Shown here in pieces: positions 7,621-15,621 of a stretch of DNA of 27,449 bases. The notes under the pieces were generated by a model that ran no database searches, had not been told where the DNA came from, and saw only the letters and a program-made list of their open reading frames with translations. Location: NCBI GenBank assembly GCA_965372385.1, contig CBDVCD010000016.1:1-27449 (forward strand). The letters run 5' to 3'. Each line of letters begins with the position of its first letter. Position 1 is the stretch's first letter. Source of the stretch: JASJBU01 sp965372385 (GTDB lineage Bacteria; Pseudomonadota; Gammaproteobacteria; Chromatiales; Chromatiaceae). The translations under genes were made by a program, and so were the position numbers.

Positions 7621-8088
7621 CTATCTTTTCTGGTAGCTGCCCACCAGTTCGCTCTTTTCCAGCACATGCCCCTGTATGGCCTGTTCCAGCTCCGCCTTGG
7701 TGGGCCGGTTCAGATCGGGCAGCCTGCTGTCCAGGGCGTAGAGCTTGAAGAAATAGCGATGTCTGCCGATGGGCGGGCAGGGGCCACCATAGCCGGTTCG
7801 CTTCCAGTCATTGAGTCCCTCCCGAGTGCCCTCTGGCAAGGAATCGGTGGGGACGGCTTCGGCCAGTCCCTGCGTGTCTGGCGGAAGATTATAAAGCACC
7901 CAGTGCACCCAGGTCATTTTCGGGGCAGCCGGATCGGGCGCGTCCGGATCGTCCACGATCAATGCCAGGCTCTGTGTCCCGGCAGGTATCCCCGACCAGT
8001 TCAGCGGTGGGGAAATATCGGCACCGTCACAGGTGTAGTGGGTGGGAATGGGAGCATCGGGTGAAAAAGTGGAAGAGGTCAGGTTCAT
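7621..8088 (-). CDS. YbhB/YbcL-family phosphatidylethanolamine-binding-like protein (PEBP)
   Basis: The 155-residue product has the PEBP ligand-pocket signatures: VDDPDAPDP in the first half, VHWVLYNLP, and GRHRYFFKLYALD in the second half. The family binds small anionic ligands or phospholipid headgroups; bacterial members are mostly uncharacterised and are named after eukaryotic Raf kinase inhibitor protein. The ATG at 8088 is preceded by AGAGGAA with good spacing and begins MNLTSSTFS, which fits the family N-terminus. An upstream in-frame ATG (8154) would add 22 unlikely residues. There is no signal peptide, so it is likely cytoplasmic. It sits divergent from the decaheme cytochrome operon. 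Confidence 0.88.
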   Translation of the reverse strand: MNLTSSTFSPDAPIPTHYTCDGADISPPLNWSGIPAGTQSLALIVDDPDAPDPAAPKMTWVHWVLYNLPPDTQGLAEAVPTDSLPEGTREGLNDWKRTGYGGPCPPIGRHRYFFKLYALDSRLPDLNRPTKAELEQAIQGHVLEKSELVGSYQKR

Positions 8089-8473
8089 TGGGGTTCCTCT
8101 ATTTATCAGGTTAGCGGTATAGAAAGTGCGATCTGTGAATACCTTGTTACCCATGGTCTGTTGAACATGAGCGCCTTACCGTCAGCAGCTTTCCGGATGT
8201 CAGGTTCGATTCCCGCTATCTAGAGATATAGACCATGAATGGCCAGGGTAAATGATTCAGCTCAATCACTGGCTGATGTCGGCGTGGATGGAAAAACACG
8301 TTGAGATGCTCTTTTTGTTTTATACCTTGAAAAAATCAGGGTTATGATCTTTACTTTTTACTAATTGAGAATAAATTGACTACTCGGTATCCCGACGGTT
8401 AAGTCAGTGCAGATCGCAGCGTTGCATCGGGTGCCTGATAAAAAATAACACAACAACCGAAAGGAACTTACTT
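8089..8473. other. Divergent intergenic region between the PEBP gene and the decaheme cytochrome gene
   Basis: About 385 bases without a convincing gene. The half nearest the cytochrome gene is AT-rich and holds a candidate promoter. AAAGGAA precedes the cytochrome ATG by 7 bases. I found no strong operator palindrome and no riboswitch-like fold. Confidence 0.6.
8376..8404 (+). promoter_or_regulatory. Candidate promoter for the decaheme cytochrome operon
   Basis: TTGACT (8376-8381) is one base from the -35 consensus. TTAAGT (8399-8404), a poor -10 match, follows with 17-base spacing. The predicted start would leave a ~60-base leader. Weak evidence. Confidence 0.3.
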
Positions 8474-9421
8474 ATGCGTTCCTCACTTCGTACCTATCTC
8501 TACCTGATCCCTTTTCTGGGCCTGTTGTTACATGCCACGATGGCCAGAGCCGACGCGCAGGAGAACCCCTACAGCCTGGAGGCGATGATTGAAGCCGGTG
8601 GCGCCTATATGGGGTTAGAAGTGTGCAAGGCCTGTCATCCGACTCAGCATGACCAGATCATTCAGGAGTCCCATGGCCAGGCAAGTGACGCACGTTCACC
8701 CTACGCTGTCGACAACTGCGAAACCTGCCACGGCCCCGGGGAAAAGCATGTCACCATTATCAAGGGTGGACTGATTGCCTTTGCCGGTAAAGACCCTTCA
8801 CCGGTGGAGGCGCAGAACACCATGTGCCTGCAGTGTCATCAGGGGGGCTCCCTGATCCAGTGGCACGACAGCCTGCACGATGTGGAGGAGGTTCCCTGCA
8901 GTGGCTGCCACACCATGCACAAGCCCAGCAAGGTCATGGACCGAGCCACCGAGGCCGAGGTCTGTTACGCGTGCCACAAGAATATTCGCGCTCAGACCTA
9001 CAGGATGTCCTCCCATGCGATACGAGAAGGCAAGGTGGTCTGCAGTGACTGTCATGCCTCGCATGGTTCCTTCGGCCCCTTCATGCTGAAACAGCTGAGC
9101 CTCAATGACAACTGCTACGAGTGTCATGCCGAGAAGCGCGGCCCTTTCCTCTGGGAGCATTATCCCGTCACCGAGGATTGCAGTCTGTGCCACCGCACTC
9201 ACGGGTCGAATCATCCCTACCTGCTGACCAAGCAGGGGCCGCAGCTCTGCCAGCAGTGCCATGCCAAGGTTCGCCCGGATGGCAGTGGCCATGTGCGCAT
9301 CTTCCTCGACGCCGATGATCCCGATCCCAATCGGGGCCGCATGATCATCAGCCGAAACTGCGCGAACTGCCATAAGGCCCATGGCTCGAACCATCCATCC
9401 GGGGTCAATCTGCTCAGGTAG
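8474..9421 (+). CDS. Decaheme c-type cytochrome, DmsE/MtrA family
   Basis: Periplasmic multiheme electron carrier. The 315-residue protein has a signal peptide (residues 1-26, ending in ARA) and exactly ten CxxCH heme-binding sites, with first cysteines at 51, 82, 118, 142, 164, 190, 214, 236, 259 and 296. Size and heme count fit MtrA/DmsE/PioA-core proteins, which sit inside an outer-membrane barrel and carry electrons across it. The barrel gene follows 26 bases later. Direction of flow (Fe(II) oxidation inward, or reduction of an external acceptor outward) cannot be told from sequence. It lacks the long N-terminal extension that I recall for PioA. Start: ATG with AAAGGAA seven bases upstream. 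Confidence 0.95.
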   Translation: MRSSLRTYLYLIPFLGLLLHATMARADAQENPYSLEAMIEAGGAYMGLEVCKACHPTQHDQIIQESHGQASDARSPYAVDNCETCHGPGEKHVTIIKGGLIAFAGKDPSPVEAQNTMCLQCHQGGSLIQWHDSLHDVEEVPCSGCHTMHKPSKVMDRATEAEVCYACHKNIRAQTYRMSSHAIREGKVVCSDCHASHGSFGPFMLKQLSLNDNCYECHAEKRGPFLWEHYPVTEDCSLCHRTHGSNHPYLLTKQGPQLCQQCHAKVRPDGSGHVRIFLDADDPDPNRGRMIISRNCANCHKAHGSNHPSGVNLLR

Positions 9422-9447
9422 ATCGTCTTGATCATCAAGAGGTGCAT

Positions 9448-11562
9448 ATGTCTATAACAAGAACATCACCACTGATTGCCACACTGCTCACCCTGGGGCT
9501 TGTCACGGACAGCCTGGTCGCCGAGGAGAGGTCCGAGACACTCGTGGTCGTCGAGGCAGAACCGACAATCAATGAACTGGAACTGGGTATCGGTCATGTC
9601 TCCGACGATGCTTACCGTTTCGGTCGCTATAACGGCCTGATCGATCGGGGCCCCTACCTCATCGGCAATGTGAAGGCGAAGCAATATGGCGAGTCAGGCG
9701 ACTATTGGCGATTGCGTGCCACCAATCTGGGGCTGGATTCCCGCTATCTGCGGTTGGAGTCCGGTGTCCAGGGGGAGCAGGAGTATTTCATCGAATATGA
9801 CCAGCTGCCCGACTACGAGAATGACACCGGATCAACACCTTTTCTCAACACCGGCAGCACCCATCTGATCCTGCCCCCGGGTTTTTCCATGGCGAATCTG
9901 AACAGCTTTCTGCAGCCCTTCGATCAGGAGACCGAACGCAAGCGCCTGGGATTGGGCGCGAAGCTCTTCTTCAAGAGCCGCTGGGAACTGGACAGTTCCA
10001 TTCAGCACGAGACCAAGCGAGGAACTGACTGGATAGGCAGCAGTATGGGAGCGATGGAAGAGTTCAACATCATGCAAAAGACCACCGGGGCCTTGTTGCC
10101 TGAGCCGATTGATCATGAGACGGACAAGATTGATGTTGCCCTGCGCTACCATGGCAAAGAGACCCAATTGGAATTCGCCTACCATGGCTCCCTGTTCTAC
10201 AACGACAATGCTTCGCTCACCTGGCAGGATCCCTTTGATCTCACCCGTAGCGGTCGTCAGGCCCTCGAGCCGGACAATCAGATGCATCAACTCTCCGCCA
10301 ACCTGGGCCAGAAACTCTCACCCAGCAGCCGCCTCACCGCAGTGGCCTATCTGGCGCAGCTGACCCAGGACGATAAATTTCTGCCCTACAGTACCAGTGA
10401 TACAGTAGACTCCCTGCCGCGCACCTCATTGGACGGGGAGGTCTGGATAATGAGGGGGCAAGTGAAGTTCTCCTCCCGTCCGAAGCGCAAGCTGCGACTG
10501 AGTGCCCAATACAGCTACGATGAACGGGACAACAAAACCGACATCGCGGAATATTACTACTTTGTGGCGGATGGAATTTCCGGCCAGTTTGTGCCGAAAG
10601 AAAACGATCCTCTGAGTTTCAGGCGCAACCAGGTCGATCTGACCGCGAACTATCGGCTCAACTCCAAGATGAGTCTGCGTGGTGGTTATCAGTACAAGCA
10701 TATGCACCGGGACTCACAAGACCAGGAGCGGGAGACTACCCGGGAGCATACCCTGTCGGGGAAATGGAATGTCAGGGCGACATCCGAACTGGATCTGGCA
10801 CTCTACGTCGAGGATACCAAGCGGACCGGCAGCACCTATCATACACGGCGTGATGAGAATCCCGCCATGCGTACCTTCTATCTGGCGGACGTGAAGCGGA
10901 TCAAACTGGGCACATCGATGAATTACATGCCAACCGAGCGACTGGGCCTGGGCCTGACCGCGGAGTATCTGGATGACGATTACACCGATTCAGTACTGGG
11001 ACTCACCGAGGCCCAGCAGCTCTCCCTGTCGCTGGATGCGAATTATCGGATCAGTGACCGGATCACCAGCCATGCCTTCTATACGCGCGAAGCGTTCAAA
11101 TCCCACAATGCGGGTGCTCAGGATGGGAAAGTGACAACCCCTGACTGGCATGCGGAACTGAAGGACACCATTGACAGTGTGGGTCTTGGCGCCAACTTCA
11201 CCGGGCTCGTCGACAAATGGGATTTCGGCGCTGACCTGGTCAATACGCGCGGCCGTGGTGAAATCTACATGAGCAACAGCATCACCACGATCACCAACCC
11301 GGACAGTATCGCCGTGCTCGATCCCATTCAGCAGTTTCCCGACCTGAAGAGCTCGCTGACCAGTCTGCGGCTCTGGACCCGCTACCAGCACAGCGACAAG
11401 ATTGCCTACAAGTTCAGCTATTGGTACGAGGATTACAGCTCGGAAGACTGGACCCTGGACGATCTCGAGGCCGACAGTGTCGGTAATCTGCTCCTGCTCG
11501 GTGAGGATAGACTCGACTATACCCAACATGTGGTTGGATTATCCTTCAATGTCCAGTTCTGA
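9448..11562 (+). CDS. MtrB/PioB-family decaheme-associated outer-membrane beta-barrel
   Basis: Outer-membrane porin that sheaths a decaheme cytochrome. The product (704 aa) begins with a signal peptide (hydrophobic core ATLLTLGLVTDSLVA). It continues with alternating amphipathic strands rich in Tyr, Trp, Arg and Asp, and ends in VQF, the C-terminal aromatic signature of barrel proteins. I took the ATG at 9448, five bases after AAGAGG, over an in-frame GTG at 9442. There are no cysteines in the whole protein, so the N-terminal CxxC seen in Shewanella MtrB is absent. It is co-transcribed with the decaheme gene. No MtrC/OmcA-like surface cytochrome follows; the next feature is an inverted-repeat element. 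Confidence 0.93.
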   Translation: MSITRTSPLIATLLTLGLVTDSLVAEERSETLVVVEAEPTINELELGIGHVSDDAYRFGRYNGLIDRGPYLIGNVKAKQYGESGDYWRLRATNLGLDSRYLRLESGVQGEQEYFIEYDQLPDYENDTGSTPFLNTGSTHLILPPGFSMANLNSFLQPFDQETERKRLGLGAKLFFKSRWELDSSIQHETKRGTDWIGSSMGAMEEFNIMQKTTGALLPEPIDHETDKIDVALRYHGKETQLEFAYHGSLFYNDNASLTWQDPFDLTRSGRQALEPDNQMHQLSANLGQKLSPSSRLTAVAYLAQLTQDDKFLPYSTSDTVDSLPRTSLDGEVWIMRGQVKFSSRPKRKLRLSAQYSYDERDNKTDIAEYYYFVADGISGQFVPKENDPLSFRRNQVDLTANYRLNSKMSLRGGYQYKHMHRDSQDQERETTREHTLSGKWNVRATSELDLALYVEDTKRTGSTYHTRRDENPAMRTFYLADVKRIKLGTSMNYMPTERLGLGLTAEYLDDDYTDSVLGLTEAQQLSLSLDANYRISDRITSHAFYTREAFKSHNAGAQDGKVTTPDWHAELKDTIDSVGLGANFTGLVDKWDFGADLVNTRGRGEIYMSNSITTITNPDSIAVLDPIQQFPDLKSSLTSLRLWTRYQHSDKIAYKFSYWYEDYSSEDWTLDDLEADSVGNLLLLGEDRLDYTQHVVGLSFNVQF

Positions 11563-11584
11563 ATGACTCCAGCATATCGAATTT

Positions 11585-11756
11585 GGTGATTAGCCCCATC
11601 TCTCAGCTGCGCCTCGGCGGTGGGGATAGGCTGCCGAAACACGCTGTAAATACGTCCGTGTACGCTCCACGGCGGCATCCATGTCGCCGAGGGTTTCGCC
11701 AACCTATCCCCATCGCTCTTTCGTGGGATATCAGCTGAGAGATGGGGCTAATCACC
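11585..11756. repeat. Nested inverted-repeat element, about 172 bases (MITE/REP-like; repeat core copy 2)
   Basis: A perfect 25-base inverted repeat forms the ends: 11585-11609 (starting GGTGATTAGCCCC) and 11732-11756. Inside lies a perfect 10-base pair, TGGGGATAGG (11621-11630) with CCTATCCCCA (11703-11712), then CGAAAC (11635-11640) with GTTTCG (11693-11698). At the apex sits the 37-base core shared with 7354-7390. Transcribed, it would fold into one long hairpin. It lies between the MtrB-like gene and sdhE, so it could end or stabilise the conduit transcript. No transposase is encoded. Confidence 0.8.
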
Positions 11757-11803
11757 TAGAATTTTAGAATGGATGGAGCTATCCGTGCCATAATCCTCCT
11801 GCA

Positions 11804-12070
11804 ATGTCCGTTGATCCTGATTTCAATCGATTACGTTGGCAGTGCCGGCGGGGCATGCTGGAGCTGGACCTGTTGCTGCTGGAGTTCCTGGAGATCTGCT
11901 ATGCAAATCTGGATAAGGATTTACAGCAGGCGTTTGTTGTCTTGCTGGACTATCCGGACCCATCATTGCAACGTTGGTTGATAGGTGATGGCGAGGGAGT
12001 GGCTGACGGTATGCAGGCTATCGTTAAGACGATAAGAGAAGGTGGCGGGGATTGTGAGGAATCAAGCTGA
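11804..12070 (+). CDS. sdhE: Succinate dehydrogenase assembly factor SdhE (YgfY/CptB)
   Basis: Small cytoplasmic protein (88 aa) that promotes covalent FAD attachment to the SdhA flavoprotein. It carries the family motif RRGMLELD (residues 15-22) containing the RGxxE flavinylation signature, followed by FxxLLDYPDPxLxxWL, which is also characteristic. The length matches the family. The reading frame overlaps ygfX by 29 bases, the usual sdhE-ygfX pairing. No clear Shine-Dalgarno precedes the ATG. Confidence 0.93.
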   Translation: MSVDPDFNRLRWQCRRGMLELDLLLLEFLEICYANLDKDLQQAFVVLLDYPDPSLQRWLIGDGEGVADGMQAIVKTIREGGGDCEESS

Positions 12071-12587
12071 GTCCATCCATCTACGACCGGTACCATCCCG
12101 TTATCTTGCAATTTGGCTGGGTATCACCCATACAGTTGCACTGATTGTGATCTGGCAGATTCAGTTGCATGCGGCCTGGAAGATCAGTATGAGTCTTGCG
12201 CTGCTTGGCTATCTCATGTGGCAGCTCCAACTGCATCTCCTGCGTCGCAACGATACGGCCATCCTAGAGGCGGTTGTAGCGAGTGACGGGATCTGGCATT
12301 TAACCCTGAAGAGTGGGGTAGAGCTGTCAGTTGAGTTGCTGCCGGACAGTTTCGTCAAGCCCTGGCTGATGGTATTGGGGTTTAGGGCCACGGAAAAAAA
12401 GATTTATCCTATCTCACGCACCTCTTCGGGCAATCTTTGGACGATTTTCAATCGCAAGACATCGCTGCCGATAAACAAGCGTTTGATCCTCTTCCCCGAC
12501 AGCCTGGACAAAGAGACAACCCGCAGGCTTCGGGTTCATCTGTTATCGAACAGACAGCTCAGGCAGGGCCTGCTTCCCCACAGATAA
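12042..12587 (+). CDS. YgfX/CptA-family membrane protein
   Basis: Small inner-membrane protein encoded with SdhE. The 181-residue product has two adjacent hydrophobic stretches at about residues 22-65 (LAIWLGITHTVALIVIW and SLALLGYLMWQLQ) and then a soluble C-terminal domain, matching YgfX. E. coli CptA/YgfX has been described as a toxin affecting the cytoskeleton, with SdhE once considered its antitoxin; SdhE's main role is now seen as flavinylation. The start is probably the GTG at 12042, overlapping sdhE; a GTG at 12054 is an alternative. It ends two bases from the convergent nadB gene. Confidence 0.82.
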   Translation: MAGIVRNQAESIHLRPVPSRYLAIWLGITHTVALIVIWQIQLHAAWKISMSLALLGYLMWQLQLHLLRRNDTAILEAVVASDGIWHLTLKSGVELSVELLPDSFVKPWLMVLGFRATEKKIYPISRTSSGNLWTIFNRKTSLPINKRLILFPDSLDKETTRRLRVHLLSNRQLRQGLLPHR

Positions 12588-12589
12588 TC

Positions 12590-14257
12590 CTAAGTTACTA
12601 CCTTGATGGAGTACTCCTTCTGCATGTTTTCAGCGGATTCGGCTGGCGAGTAACTGTCGGGAATCAGTACCGTGGGTCGACGCTGCACCTTGTCGTCCCT
12701 GAGCGGGAAGTCGATGGTGTAGTGCAGCCCGCGGCTCTCCCGGCGGTTCTGGGCGGAGCGGATGATCAGATCCGCCACCTCTACCAGGTTGCGCAGTTCC
12801 AGCAGGTCATTGGTGACCCGGAAGTTGTTGTAATATTCGCCGATCTCCAACCGCAGCAGGTCCACCCGGCGCTTGGCGCGCTGCAGCCGCTTGTTGCTGC
12901 GAACTATGCCGACATAGTCCCACATGAAGCGACGTAGTTCATCCCAGTTGTGGGAGACCACCACCTCTTCATCGGAGTCGGTGACGCGGCTCTCGTCCCA
13001 GGGGGGTAGATCAGGCGGGACAGGGGTGCGCTCCAGTGAGTCGTGAATATTGTCCGCGGCCAGTTTGGCGAACACCAGACACTCCAACAGGGAGTTGCTG
13101 GCCATGCGGTTGGCCCCATGCAGGCCCGTATAGGCCACCTCACCGATGGCATAGAGGCCGGAGACATCGGTCTGGGCATGGTGGTTCACCACGACGCCAC
13201 CACAGGTGTAGTGGGCGGCTGGCACCACCGGAATCGGCTGTTGGGTGATGTCGATGCCGAAGCCGAGGCAGCGCTGGTAGATGGTGGGAAAATGTTCCTT
13301 GACGAATTCGGCCGGTTTGTGACTGATGTCGAGAAACAGACAGTCGGCGCCAATACGTTTCATCTCATGGTCGATGGCGCGGGCGACGATATCTCGGGGC
13401 GCCAGCTCCTTCCGCTTGTCGAACTTGGCCATGAAACGGCTGCCATCGGGCAGTTTCAGGTGACCCCCTTCACCCCGCACTGCCTCGGTGATCAGGAAGG
13501 TTTTGGCCTGGGGATGATAGAGGCAGGTGGGATGAAACTGGATGAACTCCATGTTGGCCACCCGGCAGCCCGCCCGCCAGGCCATGGCGATGCCGTCGCC
13601 GGTGGAGACATCCGGATTGCTGGTATAGAGGTAGACCTTACTGGCGCCACCGGTGGCAATCACCACGAAGCGTGCGCGGAATGTTTCTGTCTTGCCCGTG
13701 TTCTGGTTAAGAACGTAAGCGCCCAGGCAGCGTTTATGTTGGCCTCGTTCGAGATTATGACTGGTGATCAGATCAATGGCGATGTGGTTGGCAAAGGTCT
13801 CCAGATTGGGTCGGGCCAGTACCTTGGCTTCCAGGGTGGTCTCTACCTCCTGTCCGGTGGCATCCGCCGCGTGGATGACCCGACGGTGGGAGTGGCCACC
13901 CTCCCGGGTCAGATGGTAACCGCCACTGCCGGTGGCCTTGTCATCCCGGGTGAAATCGACCCCTTCCGTCAATAGCCAATCGATGCTTTCCGGTCCCTTT
14001 TCCACGACGAGTTGTACGCTGGACTCATCACACAGGCCGACACCGGCATCCAGGGTGTCCGCGACGTGGGACGATACGGAGTCATTCTCATCAAGCACCG
14101 CGGAGATACCACCCTGGGCATAGTAGGTACTGCTCTCTTCCAGTTCTCTTTTTGCTATGATCGCTACCTGTAATTCACTGCTCAGGTGCAACGCAAGACT
14201 AAGGCCGGCGGCACCGCTGCCGATAATGAGTACGTCATGCAGGTGGTCTGTTGGCAT
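12590..14257 (-). CDS. nadB: L-aspartate oxidase NadB
   Basis: Flavoenzyme that oxidises L-aspartate to iminoaspartate, the first step of de novo NAD synthesis. The 555 residues match the family. The N-terminal FAD-binding motif IIGSGAAGLS is at residues 11-20. Further signatures are SSTYYAQGGISAVL, the active-site region GGYHLTREGGHSHRR, EFIQFHPT and HYTCGGV. The C-terminal helical domain contains RRESRGLHYTIDFP. It could be confused with succinate dehydrogenase flavoprotein, but the short C-terminus and HPTCLYHP context favour NadB, and nadB divergent from rpoE is a classic gammaproteobacterial arrangement. Confidence 0.96.
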   Translation of the reverse strand: MPTDHLHDVLIIGSGAAGLSLALHLSSELQVAIIAKRELEESSTYYAQGGISAVLDENDSVSSHVADTLDAGVGLCDESSVQLVVEKGPESIDWLLTEGVDFTRDDKATGSGGYHLTREGGHSHRRVIHAADATGQEVETTLEAKVLARPNLETFANHIAIDLITSHNLERGQHKRCLGAYVLNQNTGKTETFRARFVVIATGGASKVYLYTSNPDVSTGDGIAMAWRAGCRVANMEFIQFHPTCLYHPQAKTFLITEAVRGEGGHLKLPDGSRFMAKFDKRKELAPRDIVARAIDHEMKRIGADCLFLDISHKPAEFVKEHFPTIYQRCLGFGIDITQQPIPVVPAAHYTCGGVVVNHHAQTDVSGLYAIGEVAYTGLHGANRMASNSLLECLVFAKLAADNIHDSLERTPVPPDLPPWDESRVTDSDEEVVVSHNWDELRRFMWDYVGIVRSNKRLQRAKRRVDLLRLEIGEYYNNFRVTNDLLELRNLVEVADLIIRSAQNRRESRGLHYTIDFPLRDDKVQRRPTVLIPDSYSPAESAENMQKEYSIKVVT

Positions 14258-14363
14258 ATTTGCGGGCTCTAGGCGTTAGGTTGATAATTGGCCGCTGATA
14301 GATCAGCATCCTAACTTAATTCAAGGGTTCATTGAACCAGATCAATCGGGCGTGGATTACCGA

Positions 14364-14390
14364 GAACTAAATTAAATCAAGATTGTCAAT
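14364..14390 (+). promoter_or_regulatory. Candidate sigma-E (AlgU) autoregulated promoter for rpoE
   Basis: GAACTA (14364-14369) resembles the sigma-E -35 (GAACTT). It is followed after 16 bases by TCAAT (14386-14390), close to the -10 (TCAAA/TCTGA). It lies 48 bases upstream of the rpoE ATG, a plausible place for the autoregulatory promoter known in this family. Confidence 0.5.
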
Positions 14391-14437
14391 GAGACTGAGC
14401 ACAGGGTTGTGCGGGTCCCGAGGAGGTTAAGGCCCGG

Positions 14438-15016
14438 ATGGGCGAACGGCAAATCGACCATGAACTGGTCAAACGAGTGCAGCGGGGTGACAAAAAGGCA
14501 TTCGATCTTCTGGTACTCAAATACCAGCAGAAGATCGCCAATTTGATCTCCCGATATATCCGGGATCCACACGAAGTGATGGATGTGACCCAGGAGGCCT
14601 TCATCAAGGCCTATCGGGCGCTTCCCAACTTTCGGGGTGAGAGTGCGTTCTATACCTGGTTGTATCGGATCGCCATCAATACCGCGAAAAACTACCTCGT
14701 GGCTATGGGACGTCGTCCCCCTACCGAGGATGTGGATGCGGAGACGGCTGAACAGATGGATGCGGGTGCATTACTGAAGGAGATGGGCACCCCTGAGAAC
14801 CATGTACTCAGCGAAGAGATTTCGGTAACCGTGCAGAAGGCCATCGATGGTCTCCCTGAGGATCTGCGCACCGCCATCATCCTGCGCGAATTGGAAGGAA
14901 TGAGTTATGAAGAGATCGCCAATGCCATGTCTTGTCCTGTTGGCACGGTGCGCTCCCGCATTTTCCGGGCGCGTGAGGCGATCGACAAGAGTCTTAAACC
15001 GTTGTTAACCCCATAA
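14438..15016 (+). CDS. rpoE: Extracytoplasmic-stress sigma factor RpoE/AlgU
   Basis: ECF sigma factor (192 aa) directing transcription of envelope-stress genes. Region 2 (about residues 20-90) contains the core-binding segment DVTQEAFIKAYRAL and a FYTWLYRIAINTAKN stretch. Region 4 (about 135-185) contains LPEDLRTAIILRELEG and the -35-recognition helix-turn-helix SYEEIANAMSCPVGTVRSRI. It matches RpoE/AlgU in length and sequence, and it is followed by rseA and rseB, its anti-sigma factor and periplasmic sensor. AGGAGG lies 11 bases upstream of the ATG. It is transcribed divergently from nadB. Confidence 0.97.
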   Translation: MGERQIDHELVKRVQRGDKKAFDLLVLKYQQKIANLISRYIRDPHEVMDVTQEAFIKAYRALPNFRGESAFYTWLYRIAINTAKNYLVAMGRRPPTEDVDAETAEQMDAGALLKEMGTPENHVLSEEISVTVQKAIDGLPEDLRTAIILRELEGMSYEEIANAMSCPVGTVRSRIFRAREAIDKSLKPLLTP

Positions 15017-15021
15017 CCGGA

Positions 15022-15606
15022 ATGACGATGACTGAGCAAGAGCAAGAACGACTATCGGCCCTGGTGGATAATGAGTTACCTCACAACGAGATTACAGGAG
15101 AAATCGGCAAACTACTGAAAAACAACCCCGGCCATGAAGTCTGGAGCCATTACCACCTGATCGGTGACGCAATACGCCGGGAAATGGGCCCAGTGATGGA
15201 TTTACAGCTTGCCGAAAAGATCAGTAAACGACTTCAGGATGAACCGGTGTTGCTTGCACCGCATGCTGCGAAACGTCGAACCGCCAAATGGTTAAAACCG
15301 GCCTCAGGATATGCCATCGCGGCTTCCGTCGCACTCCTGGCGGTGGCGGTCGCTCCCAGACTGCTCAACCATGAGACGGTAAATGAACCGCTCAATGTGA
15401 TTGCTACCAACCAAGTCACCGAGCAGCCGGAGAATGTGCGCATCTATGTCGCGGATGACGGCACTCGGTGGGAACTGCTGCACAAGCCCAAGGTGGAATC
15501 TCGTCTGAACAGCTACCTTGTGAATCATCAGGAGTATGCGCCGGCGGGCAATCTTAAAGGCATCATGCCTTACGCCACATTCGTCAGCTATGACAGCGCC
15601 CAGTAG
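15022..15606 (+). CDS. rseA: Anti-sigma-E factor RseA (MucA)
   Basis: Single-pass inner-membrane protein that sequesters RpoE until proteolysed. The 194-residue product starts with a cytoplasmic sigma-binding domain (LSALVDNELP, then WSHYHLIGDAIRREM, characteristic of RseA N-domains). It has one hydrophobic segment at about residues 96-114 and a periplasmic tail that would contact RseB. It begins five bases after rpoE. An ATG two codons downstream (15028) is an equally possible start. The C-terminus ends in VSYDSAQ; I did not identify a clear OMP-like tripeptide signal. Confidence 0.92.
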   Translation: MTMTEQEQERLSALVDNELPHNEITGEIGKLLKNNPGHEVWSHYHLIGDAIRREMGPVMDLQLAEKISKRLQDEPVLLAPHAAKRRTAKWLKPASGYAIAASVALLAVAVAPRLLNHETVNEPLNVIATNQVTEQPENVRIYVADDGTRWELLHKPKVESRLNSYLVNHQEYAPAGNLKGIMPYATFVSYDSAQ

Positions 15607-15621
15607 CCATTGAGTTGTTAT

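Noticed and set aside
8798..9394. Long open frame on the minus strand inside the decaheme cytochrome gene
   Set aside because: The opposite strand encodes ten regularly placed heme sites; the antisense product has no recognisable motif.
12042..12587. Calling sdhE-ygfX a toxin-antitoxin defence module
   Set aside because: The pair is a widespread housekeeping arrangement, and SdhE is best supported as a flavinylation factor; nothing here suggests a defence role.
13043..13975. Long open frame on the plus strand inside nadB
   Set aside because: It is antisense to a clearly conserved NadB gene; its translation is rich in Gly/His/Asp without family signatures, as expected of a frame shadow.
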